64,000 nt of DNA from assembly GCA_036346205.1 (NCBI GenBank), contig JARFJB010001167.1:270501-334500 (forward strand), written 5' to 3'. Below the pieces are notes generated by a model that was not told the DNA's origin, made no database searches, and saw only the letters and a list, made by a program, of their open reading frames with translations. The translations under genes and the position numbers were made by a program. The stretch is from Vesta saturnalis (taxonomy: Eukaryota; Arthropoda; Insecta; Coleoptera; Lampyridae). Shown here one piece after another: positions 42,924 to 53,647 of this stretch. Within the stretch, counting starts at the first letter, position 1; each line of letters opens with the position of its first letter.

Positions 42924-43317
42924 TTATTACAGCTACTTTAAAATTGTAACTTCAATTGCTATTTTTTACAAACATAACAGCTCAACTGTCATAGACAATT
43001 AAAACACAGTTTTTGTCAGCAGTTTTGCCAACTATTAATCCGCTTGACTAATTAAACTATACAACAATTAATACATTTTATAAATCAGTTGACTTGTAGT
43101 TTTGTAATATTTTCTTGTAGAAATCAAATAATATTATTGGTATACAGTTTTTTTTATGCAACAGAAATTACTAGTGCTAGTAATTTGTAACTTGTAGAAT
43201 TTCATTAGTATTAGTATCATTGTGCAACAGAAACTACTAGTACTTGTAATTTGTAGTTTGTAACTTGTAGAATTTCGCTAGTATTATTAGTATCATTATG
43301 CAACAGGCCCCAGATGG

Positions 43318-44335
43318 AAAAATATCTTGAATTAAAAATCCTTTATCTCCGAATAAAAGATCTCCTGCTTCTAAAATTGACAAAACACCACAATTTTGAA
43401 CAACTTTTCACTAATGAAAGTAATTGTTCCATTTGGTGAACCCCTATTAAACCTTTTAAAGTATTTCAATGTTTGTAATTGCTTTTGCTTGTTCAATTGG
43501 TGTCGAATTGCTGTTTGTATTTCCCATTCAATCAATAATCATTCTGCAGTTTGTAAAATTAGCAAATGCAGAAGGTACACACAGGTTTTATTTTTTCCTA
43601 GAAGGAATATTATTTTTGACTAAATTTTGAAATAATGCACAATGCATCACATTAAGCCACGTATAAATGATATTAGTTACAGTTGCTCCACTGCAATTAA
43701 ACCTTATTGCCATGTAACAAGTTAAGTCTTACTTTCATTAATGTCTTACTGATTTTGTCCACATGTCCATCCATTGTAGCCATTGATCTTGGCTTTATTT
43801 AGGTAATTGAACACCACTTCAAAATTTCACCACCAGGAAACCCAGTTTACACCAATATAAGCGAATCGTTATTCAATAACTTTTCATATAAAAAGACAGC
43901 TTCTAGTTTTTTTTTTGCAATGTGTTAACAACATCTTTTAAAAGAAAGTTTTCAGCTTCAGTTAACATTGAGGATGTTGATGGTTGATTTAATTCAATTG
44001 CAGACTTATGGCTAGTAGTAATTTCATGTTCTTTACTAAAAACACACACAATAAATAAAATTGTATTAATATTATGTTGAAATAACGTTGGCATGTTTTC
44101 TTTGATTCCATCCACAAAGTGACAAGCCCAAACTAAAGAAAACTTATTTGGTGTCACATCAGCCCTCCTGATAACAAGCAACTTAAAAATTATCTAGTTT
44201 TTGGAAATAATTACTCACCTTATTAGCTTCAACGTTCAACCATTTCTCTTTCAGTACAGCATCCTTGGGAAAGGAGAACATCTTACATCCACTGTTATAT
44301 CGGTGGTTATAATCAGGTACAAAACACACAGCCAT
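43318..44335 (-). pseudogene. THAP-DDE transposase copy 2, N-terminal and central part
   Basis: ATG at 44335: MAVCFVPDYNHRYNSGCKMF, intron, then LVIRRADVTPNKFSLVWACH and FVDGIKENMPTLFQHNIN, a THAP domain with one zinc Cys changed to Tyr (C-x4-Y). The linker FLLKDVVNTLQKK is at about 43915. HTH and DDE blocks follow to 43318 as in copy 1, with frame changes. It shares its 5' flank with zinc-finger gene 2, as copy 1 does with gene 1. Confidence 0.75.
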
Positions 44336-45092
44336 TGCAGGTAATAGAAAGGATGTGTAAAATTAGTATAACGAACAGTACAGTTATGCAAAGTGAAATA
44401 GAACGCTACAGTATAAGAATGGTTTAATTGACTAAATTGCTTAAGTAGGTAAGATTTATATACAATTACTGCAAACTACTAGGTACAAATATAACATTAA
44501 ACTAAGAATTAAACGTTAGGATAGCATACACAAATGTACTAAAAACTACTATTAACCTAATAAGATAAATAAACAATAAAAAAGGAAATACGGTACTGAA
44601 CAAGAAATAACGAGAGCGAGTTGAGACTATGTAATATTGGAGGGTATGAAATATTCATAACAAAGCGTAACTAAGTTGACTTTTCGTGGTTTCCATCCTA
44701 TCATCAATTCCAAATAAAAAAAAGTTTCTTCGTGGTTAACATTTCATGACCCCCTGCCCACTTATTTCGTTATAATAACATAACAAATATGACGCAAATT
44801 TAGACCCTTTTATTATAAACCTTAACAACGTGGCTATACGAGACAATTTCTAGAAGTCAAAATATTTGTCCAAAATTTTAAATTTCCCTGACAATTTTGA
44901 CGTCATCACTAATAAGGTCTGACCATGGTCTATGGGTCTGACACACTTAAGTAGTAAGAACGTGTAGTGTAAGTAAGATATCTATGGTCCGGCATTGTTA
45001 AATACTGTGTGTCTGTGCCCTAAATAATTTGATAAGGTGTTGCACCTAAGTTTTGTATAACTTGTATCATTAAGAAACACGAATTCTTCGAA
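44336..45092. other. Divergent intergenic region upstream of zinc-finger gene 2
   Basis: Conserved with 23232-23984. Copy 2 has an extra stretch of about 65 bp (44926-44991, atggtctatgggtctgacac onward) bounded by similar ggtctg/ggtccgg words. Otherwise the last 100 bp before the ATG are almost identical, arguing for a shared leader or promoter. Confidence 0.5.
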
Positions 45093-46880
45093 ATGTCTTA
45101 TGAGATTGATATGAAACTCGTTAAAGTCGAAACAGAAGAGGAAGAAGGAATAAATTCACTTGTAACACATCTTATAGTAAATAGTGATCTAATACAAGGT
45201 AAAATTAATTACTGTTCAAGTAGTACAAAATTTAACAGTATTTTTACAGATAATGTGAATATTAAGAAAGAAGACATATCTTCTCTAGTAAAAGTTGTTA
45301 GCTTAAGTGAAGCATATCATATAAATGAAAACAGTGTCGAACACATCACAAACATACAGTGTGAAAGTAAATTTAATAGTTCAACAATAGTGCAAGAACA
45401 TTTAAAACAAGACGTTTTAAAATACAGTGCAACTTTTAAATATAAGTGTAACCATTGCGATTTTATAACAAAATGGAAAAGAAGTTTAAAAAATCATGTT
45501 TTAAAACACACTTCAAGTGTTTTAAATCACACTTCAAGTTATGAATTTAAATGTAACCAATGTGATTATGGAACAAATCGCAAAGGTAATTTTAAAATTC
45601 ATCTTAAAAAACACTCTTCAAGTAATGAATTCAAATGTGACCAATGTAATTATGGAACACATTTCAAATATCTTTTAAAAATTCATCATAAAAAACACTC
45701 TTCGAGTAAAGAATTCAAATGCGACCAATGTGATTATGGAACAAATCGCAAAGATAATTTTAAAATTCATCTTAAAAAGCACTCTTCAAGTAATGAATTC
45801 AGATGTGACCAATGTAATTATGGAACAAATCACAAAGATCTTTTAAAAACTCATCTTAAAAAACACTCTTTGAGTAAAGAATTCAAATGCGACCAATGTG
45901 ATTATGGAACAAATCACAAAGGTAATTTTAAAAGTCATCTTAAAAAACACTCTGCAAGTAATGAATTCAAATGTGACCAGTGTAATTATGGAACACATCA
46001 CAAAGGTAATTTTAAAATTCATCTTAAAAAACACTTTTCAAGTAAAGAATTCAAGTGTGACCAATGTAATTATGGAACAAATTGCAAAGGTAATTTTAAA
46101 ACTCATCTTAGAAAACACTCTTTAAGTAAAGAATTCAAATGCGACCAATGTGGTTATAGAACAAATCACAAAGGTAATTTTAAAATTCATCGTAAAAAAC
46201 ACTCTTCAAATAATGAATTCAAATGTGACCAATGTAATTATGGAACAAATCACAAACATCTTTTAAAAACTCATATTAAAAAACACTCTTCGAGTAAAGA
46301 ATTCAAATGCGACCAATGTGATTATGGAACAAATCACAAAGGTAATTTTAAAAGTCATCTTAAAAAACACTCTTCAAGTAATGAATTCAAATGTGACCAA
46401 TGTGGTTATAGAACAAATCACAAAGGTAATTTTAAAATTCATCGTAAAAAACACTCTTCAAATAATGAATTCAAATGTGACCAATGTAATTATGGAACAA
46501 ATCACAAACATCTTTTAAAACTCATATTAAAAACACTCTTCAGTAAAGAATTCAAATGCGACCAATGTGATTATGGAACAAATCACAAAGGTAATTTTAA
46601 AAGTCATCTTAAAAAACACTCTTCAAGTAATGAATTCAAATGTGACCAATGTAATTATGGAACACATCACAAAAGTAATTTTAAAATTCATCTTAAAAAA
46701 CACTCTTCAAGTAAAGAATTCAAGTGTGACCAATGTAATTATGGAACAAATTGCAAAGGTAATTTTAAAACTCATCTTAAAAAACACTCTTCTAATAGTG
46801 AATTCAAATGTGACCAGTGTAATTATGGAACACATAACAAACATATTTTAAAAATTCATCTAAACAAACACTCCGAGTAA
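45093..46880 (+). CDS. Poly-C2H2 zinc-finger protein 2 (595 aa, 17 fingers)
   Basis: Paralogue of gene 1 with the same N-terminus (MKLVKVETEEEEG, VNIKKEDISS) and the same odd first finger YKCNHCDFITKWKRSLKNH. Sixteen 28-residue FKCDQC units follow, C-x2-C-x12-H-x3-H, linkers SSSNEF or SSSKEF. Fingers 9-11 are repeated as 12-14 (GYRTNHKGN, NYGTNHKHL, DYGTNHKGN), a recent 252-bp duplication. In finger 13 small deletions changed THIKKH to LILKTLF, losing both His, while restoring the frame. The putative helix residues come in few versions, alternating N-type (KGN, KDN) and L-type (KHL, KDL). The ORF ends when two bases are lost in caCTCCGAGTAA; further units continue downstream. Likely a nuclear DNA-binding protein, target unknown. 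Confidence 0.85.
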   Translation: MSYEIDMKLVKVETEEEEGINSLVTHLIVNSDLIQGKINYCSSSTKFNSIFTDNVNIKKEDISSLVKVVSLSEAYHINENSVEHITNIQCESKFNSSTIVQEHLKQDVLKYSATFKYKCNHCDFITKWKRSLKNHVLKHTSSVLNHTSSYEFKCNQCDYGTNRKGNFKIHLKKHSSSNEFKCDQCNYGTHFKYLLKIHHKKHSSSKEFKCDQCDYGTNRKDNFKIHLKKHSSSNEFRCDQCNYGTNHKDLLKTHLKKHSLSKEFKCDQCDYGTNHKGNFKSHLKKHSASNEFKCDQCNYGTHHKGNFKIHLKKHFSSKEFKCDQCNYGTNCKGNFKTHLRKHSLSKEFKCDQCGYRTNHKGNFKIHRKKHSSNNEFKCDQCNYGTNHKHLLKTHIKKHSSSKEFKCDQCDYGTNHKGNFKSHLKKHSSSNEFKCDQCGYRTNHKGNFKIHRKKHSSNNEFKCDQCNYGTNHKHLLKLILKTLFSKEFKCDQCDYGTNHKGNFKSHLKKHSSSNEFKCDQCNYGTHHKSNFKIHLKKHSSSKEFKCDQCNYGTNCKGNFKTHLKKHSSNSEFKCDQCNYGTHNKHILKIHLNKHSE

Positions 46881-47821
46881 ATAATTCAAATGCGACCAAT
46901 GTGATTATGGAACAAATCACAAAGGTAATTTTAAAATTCATCTTAATAAACACTCTTCAAGTAAAGAATTCAAGTGTGACCAATGTAATTATGGAACACA
47001 TGACCAATATCTTTTAAAAATTCATCTTAAAAAACAGTCTACGAGTAAAGGATTGAAATGCGACCACTGTGGTTATGGAACAAATCACAAAGGTAATTTT
47101 ACAAGTCATCTTAAAAACACTCTTCAAGTAAAGAATTCAAGTGTGACCAATGTAATTATGGAACAAATTGCAAAGGTGATTTTAAAACTCATCTTAAAAA
47201 ACACTCTTCAAGTAGTGAATTCAAATGTGACCAGTCTAATTATGGAACACATCACAAACATATTTTAAAAATTCATCTAAACAAACACTGAGTAAAGAAT
47301 TCAAATGTGACCAATGTCATTATGGAACAAATCTCAATGGTAATTTTAAAATTCATCTTAAAAAATACTCTTCAAGTAAAGAATTCAAGTGTGACCAATG
47401 TAATTATGGAACACATGACAAATATCTTTTAAAAATTAATCTTGAAAAACAGTCTGTGAGTAAAGAATTGAAATGCGACCACTGTGGTTATGGAACAAAT
47501 CACAAAGGTAATTTTAAAAGTCATCTTAAAAAACACTCTTCAAGTAATGAATTCAAATGTGACCAGTGTAATTATGGAACACATCACAAAAGTAATTTTA
47601 AAATTCATCTTAAAAAACACTTCAAGTAAAGAATTATTTTGTGACCAATGTAATTACGGAACAAATTGCAAAGGTAATTGTCAAACTCATCTTAAAATAC
47701 ACTCTTCAAGTAGTGAATTCAAATGTAACCAGTGTAATTATGGAACACATCACAAACATATTTTAAATATTCATCTAAACAAACACTCTTCGAGTAAAGA
47801 ATTCTTACTTTGTAGTAATTT
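46881..47821 (+). pseudogene. Downstream continuation of zinc-finger array 2
   Basis: About eleven further 84-bp units with indels every one to three units (for example 47053-47120 and 47640-47820 are open for short runs). Words CDQCNYGT, CDHCGYGTNHKGN and KHILKIHLNKHS recur. The array is cut at 47822 by the truncated 3' end of a hAT element and resumes in fragments at 51191 and 52690. Confidence 0.8.
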
Positions 47822-47827
47822 GTAAAG

Positions 47828-50031
47828 ATTTGGAGTCAGATCCCCCTTCACTTGAACTTTTAGATTTTCCAACGTGATTTCAAGATTTTTATTTTTGAAT
47901 AAATTTCGTATCACTAAAACTTCAGCTTGTTGAGATTTCGATATTGAAGGCCCTCTGATAATTGGCGAGGAACTCAAATGCTTGATCCAAATCTAGCTTC
48001 ATAAAGGAATCAATCGATCTTGCAAGGGGAAGATTTTCAAATCGTTTTTCATATTGCCAATCACGTTGTCCATGACTTGGTAGTAAATGTTGACTTTCCA
48101 GTATTCGGGAGCTGTAGTTCCTGCAGGTATGTCGATCAGAGATGATTTACCCAGGGTTGAGTCAGATAGATATTCATTAAGCCTTTGTGGTTGCTTCCTT
48201 TTTTTTGAAATCCTTAAAGGCTCCAAACAAATGTCTTGTTCTCCTGAGAATTTTCTATTTCACTCCACAGGTCCTCAAATTTGTTCCTCTTCTCTTCAAA
48301 GCTACTTATAGTGCTATCTATGATATCACTAGCCTGACCTAGTGTGGCATCTTTTCTCTGAAAATATTTACTCAGTACATTTGCGACCATTAATACTGAA
48401 TGGAAGACGAACAAACAAACGATAAATTGTGGCTTTATCATTGATGCCTGTATTCCAAGTGCTTCTACAGAATTTTTGTCTCGCCCTTGTTCAGTTTCCT
48501 CATCCAGAGCATTTCGAATTGCTTAGAAATTTTTCAAAAGGATTTGCAATTTTCATATCGACAACTCCACCTGGTACTGCTAAGACTTCCCTTTCGCCCC
48601 CGACTTTATACCTAGAGCATCTCACGGGCGTTTATGAGATGAGAGTGATGACCGGGTTGAGAAAAGTGGACGTATATTGCCTCCAGAGTGTTGAAAAATG
48701 CAGCTGCAGTAGACACCTTAGCACAACTGTCGACAATTACCAAGTTCATCCTGTGTGCCAAGCAATGAAAGTAAATGGCTTGTGGATGATCCTCCTTATT
48801 TTGGCTTGCAGTCCTTGGTGTTTCCCAGACATAACACTGGCTCCATCATAAGATTGGCCAATTAATATGGCGTTATTCAACAAACTGCATTTACTTAGAT
48901 ACTTTTAATAAGTATTTTAAACTCTCGGCATCTCTAGAAGAAGAACAATCTACGAAACCAAGAAAATGTTCCTCAACTTCCAAGCCTACGGTATATCTGA
49001 TTGCCACGGACAATTGTTCTTGTTTGTAGCATCTAGCTTCATCAACCATTATCGAAAAAACCACATTGCCGCACTTCTTCTACAATCTGTTCAATAACAA
49101 GTTGAGATGCGATGCTTATTATTTCATTTTGTATTTTGGAACTGCAATAACTGATATGTCTGTCTAGATGCATCGAAAAATTCGTGTCATGTTTTGCCAT
49201 AAGTTCACCCAACTCCAGAAAATTTCCTCGGTTAGTAGATGTTGCGTCTTCTCGGTGTCCTCGGAGTGGCAGCCCTTGACGTGTCAAGTATAAAATCATG
49301 TCGATTAATTTTATCATATAATCTCGGTTCTGTATTATCATTTCTTCATGTTGTATGGTTAGCTTCTTATGAACATCTCCGGCCTTCAAGGAATGCTTGT
49401 AGCCGACAAACCTTTGCATACAGTCACTGTGAGCCAAAGAGGTGTCATGTTTTTTCAGCGACTCGCTTAGTTTCCTCCAATTACTGAACCCATTAATCGA
49501 AAACTTTTCATTTTGATCTCGAATATTTGCGGAATGTCTGCAGACAAAGCAGAACGCTTTATCTAACTTCACACTATATTCAAGCCACTGATAAGTATCA
49601 AAGAATTGAGACGAAAACGATCTCCGTCTATCTCCAAATGAACTTTTTGGAAAAACAACCCTTGGGACCCTTGGCTGCGAAGGACCACTATCAAGAGTTC
49701 CCAGATCTTGATCTTCTGGATCATTTCGTCCTCTTTGATTTGTTTCTGCAGATGTAAAAACATCGGATGTTTTGCTACCTTGCCCTTCTTCAGCGGCTTT
49801 ATTTACATCTTCTCGTATGCCTCCACCAACATTTTCTATATTTGAAGTTGAAGATTGTGTTAAATCACAAGCTATCTCAATATTTGTTGTTGAGTTACAT
49901 ACTGGAGTAGACGTTTGCCTTGTCTCAGTCTCATCTTTGTCGGGTTGATTTGTGGCAGATTTGAAAAACGATCGTATGTCTTTGAATTTCTTCATGTTCA
50001 AACCGCCCACAATCTGCAATCTGCAACGCAA
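47828..50031 (-). pseudogene. hAT transposase (TTF zinc finger + DUF4371), C-terminus missing
   Basis: The first 329 codons (50031-49042) are open. They contain a Ser/Thr-rich N-terminus, a TTF finger with FPKSSFGDRRRSFSSQFFDT and KLDKAFCFVCRH, then DUF4371 with SNWRKLSESLKKHDTSLAHS, GLPLRGHRE and GNFLELGELMAKHD. Downstream, in broken frames, come ARCYKQEQLSVAIRYT, EEHFLGFVDCSS, QAIYFHCLAHRMNLVIVDSC (about 48770), MIKPQFIVCLFVFHSVLMVA and IDKMI-like blocks, to AEVLVIRNLFKNKNLEI and LTPNLYKLLQ at 47828. The ATG of DNLK-type start could also be at MKKFKDIRSFF (49995). The hATC domain is absent. Many stops after 49042 make it dead. Confidence 0.8.
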
Positions 50032-50396
50032 ATAAAAACAAATTTATAAACACCGAAGCTAACTGCTCGGACACTGATGGGGAAACAAGTAAAAGGCGTG
50101 AAAGAAAGTACAAATCAAAATAGTTTTAACTTTAAACTATTATTATTATTATTAGCTGAAACTTGTGATGCAATCTTTCCTTTTTTTTTCACCCATCAAA
50201 ATTTTAACATCTTATAATACTCTAAAACAAACATACAAATAAGTAAAATTACCTTAGTCCTTAGTTGTTTGTGGCAGTTGGCCTTGGCAGTGGCTATTTG
50301 TTTGCTTTGATGTTTTATTTCACACAGCACTGTGCTGTCAGCACAGAAGACTCAGAACATGGAACACCGAACACAGGTTATATTGGCACTTGGCTC

Positions 50397-50425
50397 ATAA
50401 TAATAATAATAATAATAATAATATT
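50397..50425. repeat. (AAT)n microsatellite
   Basis: About nine taa units in the 5' non-coding part of the hAT element. Confidence 0.9.
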
Positions 50426-51190
50426 ACATAAAACATTAAACATAACTATAACAAGTACTAACCCCATGAATTCATCGTGCGTTGCAGCGTTGCTTATATA
50501 GGTACCGATGACGCAAGCAACCCTTCTCGAATCTTCTAGAAGTTCGATGACTAATAATTTACGTAAGCTGCTGTCTGCGTCTGCCGAGGCATCGTAATTA
50601 TGATTCATACATCTAGATTGTTCGGAATAATGAGTCACCATTTCCGGTATGTTACACTATTTTTAAGTTTCAAGTCTCGCTTCCTTTATAAAAAGTTATC
50701 TTTTAGAATGTTAATGTAAACTGTACGTAAACTAATGCAATCTACTAATCTTTGCGGCGTCTTTATGCTTGCTGGGTTTACTACATCGTGAAAGAGGAAC
50801 TATACATGCTATTGTTTATACATCAACACTCAACGCATATCAGTATCATGAACCAAAACAATTTCAAGAGCAGCACAGTCACAGTCAGCAGTCTACCGCC
50901 GCCGCGCCGCTTAGCTAAACAAATATTATTTCACCGATACAACTTATGCTCGAATGACGAATATTCTAATGTCCTTACATAATAAATAATAATTAATAAT
51001 TGTACTTATCACTATGTCACTATTACTACTCGTTTGTTTATCGCAATGGTTTAAGATTTAACGAATTAAGTTGTTATATGGAATTTAAGATAAGAATGAA
51101 AAATGGGGAAGTGCTCCGTTTTTGTGGGGTGTGTCACGGCTTGCCTGGGGTGTGCCTGGCACACCTTGCACCCCCCTAGTTTCGCTACTG

Positions 51191-51360
51191 CTCTTCGAGT
51201 AAAGAATTCAAATACGACCAATGTGATTATGGAACAAATCACAAAGATAATTTTAAAATTCACCTTAAAAACACTCCTCAAGGAATGAATTCAAATGTCA
51301 CCATTGTAATTATGGAACACATCACAAACATTATTTAAAAACTCATTTTATTCATTACTG
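51191..51360 (+). pseudogene. Zinc-finger array fragment between hAT and LINE
   Basis: Two finger units, YDQCDYGTNHKDNFKIHL and CHHCNYGTHHKHYLKTH, in different frames, with one Cys lost. They continue the array cut at 47822. Confidence 0.8.
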
Positions 51361-51361
51361 A

Positions 51362-52689
51362 TTTCTTATCATGGGAATGTAAGAGTCTTGTGATTGACTA
51401 GCAACATGGATTCTCCGCTGGAAAATCTACAGTGGCAGGTTTACTCTCGTATCAGAATTTCATACTGAATGCCTTTGAAGAAGGCTGTCAGGTACATTCT
51501 ATATATGGACTTTTCTAAGGCCTTCGACAGAGTTAACCTGGACTTGCTAGTAGCAAAGTTGAGCGCTTATGGTATTCATGGTAAATTATTGGATTGGTTC
51601 TATAGCTTTCTTACAGGTAGATATCAGTGGGTTAAAATCGGAAATCATGTTTCTAATCTGGTGTTCCTCAAGGCTCCCATTGTGGGCCTCTGTTGTTCAA
51701 TTTGTTTATAAATGATATAGCCCTTGTGATTGAGTACCCCCAATTTCTTCTTTTTGCTGAAGACTTAAAAGATATTTAAAAAAATTGATACCGTACATGA
51801 TTGTCTTGAGTTGCAAACTGACTTAGATAATGTAGTTCATTGGTTTACTACTAACTTGATGGAACTCAGCCTAAACAAATGCTTCTTCACTGACTTCAAT
51901 AGGCGTCAAACTGCTGTTGATTTTGCATACTCCATAAATGCACTGGTTCTTGAAAAGGCCGCTCGAATGAATGATCTTGGTGTTCTGTTTGATGAAAAAC
52001 TTACATTTTTACAACACATCATCAATTCAAAAGATCTCTCTGTTTATTCGTCCAATATGGAATATGCATCTATTATATGGTGGCCATATTATCGTGTCTA
52101 CATCAGTATGCTAGAGAAGCTCCAGCATAAGTTTCTGAGGACCTCTGCTCATAGATTAGGTATTCAGGTTAACAACTACACCTATGGTTATTCCTACCTT
52201 TGCTCAACACTAAACATCTGCTCTTTATCAAGTAGAACTCAAGCTGTCTTTTGTTTTCTATTTAAATTATTATCTGGTTCTCTTGATTCTCCTGATATTC
52301 TTTCTAACATTGGTTTAAAAGCTAATGATCTTAGGACCAGATCTAAAGATACAATTTATATTAAAAATGATAACCGCAATTATGGGTTTCGTAGTCCTCT
52401 CACAAGAATAGTAAGAAATACAAATAAAATAGACCTTGATTTCTTTGGTTGCTCATTTACTTCCTTTAGAAAAAATGTCTCAAACATAATCATCAAAGGT
52501 ACTTGGTGGTGAAGATTTGCTGTAATTGTGAGTACTTAGTAGTCTGTATTTTTTTTTTCTTAGTAGTAGTTTGTTCATTTTTTTTTACTTTACTTTATGT
52601 TAGGTAGTTTTTAGTTTGTATTATTTACTGTGTGTTTCTTTGTAGTTTTGTAAAAATTGGGGTTCCCCGTTTATAAATAAATAAATAAA
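51362..52689 (+). mobile_element. 5'-truncated non-LTR retrotransposon (Jockey-like) with (TAAA)n tail
   Basis: Starts in the RT domain, ends with repeated taaa at 52671-52689, and finger sequence resumes directly afterwards. 5' truncation and a short A-rich repeat tail are the mark of target-primed reverse transcription. Confidence 0.8.
51400..52512 (+). pseudogene. Reverse transcriptase fragment of a Jockey-like LINE
   Basis: Reads GFSAGKSTVAGLLSYQNFI-like sequence in broken frames, then YMDFSKAFDRVNLDLLVAKL (RT motif A), AYGIHGKLLDWFYSFLTGRY, a decayed GVPQGS region, and LLFAEDLKDI near 51755, where the FADD catalytic pair has become AED. The next frame gives QTDLDNVVHWFTTNLMELSL and NKC.FTDFNRR, then an internal deletion, MEYASIIWWPYYRVYISMLE, KLQHKFLRTSAHRLG and a C-terminal stretch to a stop at 52512. 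It cannot be active. Confidence 0.8.
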
Positions 52690-53255
52690 AACACTTCAAG
52701 TAATGAATTCAAATGCGGCCAATGTAGTTATGTTTTGAAAATACATCTTAAAAAACACTCTTTAAGTTATGAATTTAAATGTGACCATTGTCATTATGCA
52801 ACACACCACCAATATCATTTGAAAAATCATGTTAAAAAGCACTCTGCAAGTTATAAATACAAATGCCATTAATGTGATTATACCAATTTCATCTTAAAAA
52901 ACACTATTCAGTTTGAAATCATATATGACCAATGTGATTATGGAACACATCACAAAGTGTTTAACAATTCATCTTAAACATCCTTATGAATACAAATACA
53001 ATAAATATGTTTATGCAACACCAAAGAACTACCTCTTAAAGGTATTCTTCAGGTTATGAATCTAAACGCAACCAATGTGATTTGGTAACATATCAAAAAG
53101 CTAATTTAAAAATTCATGTAGAAAGATAGTTCAAATCATGTATACAAATGAGACCAATGGATAGATACAACACATTAGGAAAAAAGAAAAATTCATTTAA
53201 AGAATACTTTTTAGGTTATAAACACAAATGTAGAATAATCATTAGGAATGTTAAT
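52690..53255 (+). pseudogene. Last zinc-finger array fragments
   Basis: Fingers CGQCSYVLKIHLKKHS, CDHCHYATHHQYHLKNHVKK and CH-stop-CDY, decaying by 53150. These fingers are more diverged from the 84-bp consensus than those upstream, so they may be the old end of the array. The words atacaacacattag and aatcattaggaatgttaat recur at about 59810 and 59880. Confidence 0.7.
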
Positions 53256-53647
53256 CCTTTGATACAAAGTGTTGGAGATAGGCTTAAGGTAAAGATTCAG
53301 TAGTGGACATGTTAAGATAGCAATTTCTCATTTCTGACCTGTTATAAATAAAGAATAATACTAATTTCATATACCAGAGCATTTCATTGGGCTTCCTTAA
53401 TTGCATTACCTGATATGAAACTAAAATATATTCCATCAGTTTTGTAGAAAAATACATCAAAGTTATACATACGTATACTCCACTAGTGAACACACAAAAT
53501 TGGAACTTGTCTAATAGTGGACACTGTTTTTCTCCAATAGTGGACACCCATTTTTTGTTAATATTTTCAATGTTATATTAATCTCAAAAGGAAAAGTTTA
53601 GGTTTTGGAATAAAGAATAGTTAATTGTTAGGTTTGTTTATTTTAAT

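Larger units (their letters stand above)
39686..43308 (+). mobile_element. PIF/Harbinger element 3, left end truncated
   Basis: The right end, reverse-complemented, reads ggcctgttgcataatgatac with repeated subterminal tactag and ctacaagtta words. The left end enters directly in tacaagttaataatattagt, so about 40 bp of the expected terminal repeat are missing. Inside are a nearly open transposase (plus) and a spliced accessory gene (minus), facing each other, with a TTAA-type MITE in the accessory intron. The insertion splits THAP-DDE copy 2 and removed a short part of it. Confidence 0.75.
47822..51190 (-). mobile_element. hAT element (TTF/DUF4371 type), 3' end truncated, inserted in array 2
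   Basis: The 5' end, on the minus strand, is cagtagcgaaactagggggg at 51190, a typical hAT end (CAGT.GCG). Beyond it the finger array continues (ctcttcgagtaaagaattc). At the other side the transposase stops before its hATC dimerisation domain and finger sequence begins at once, with ctcttcgagtaaagaattc just before. The finger repeat itself makes the target duplication ambiguous. It includes an (AAT)n run at 50397-50425. Confidence 0.7.

Noticed and set aside
45898..47268. Plus-strand ORFs of the form MIMEQITKVILK...NVTNVIMEQ
   Set aside because: Shifted-frame readings of the 84-bp zinc-finger unit; the C2H2 frame is the real one.
48429..48851. 140-residue plus-strand ORF
   Set aside because: Antisense to the hAT transposase core (QAIYFHCLAHRMNLV on the minus strand).
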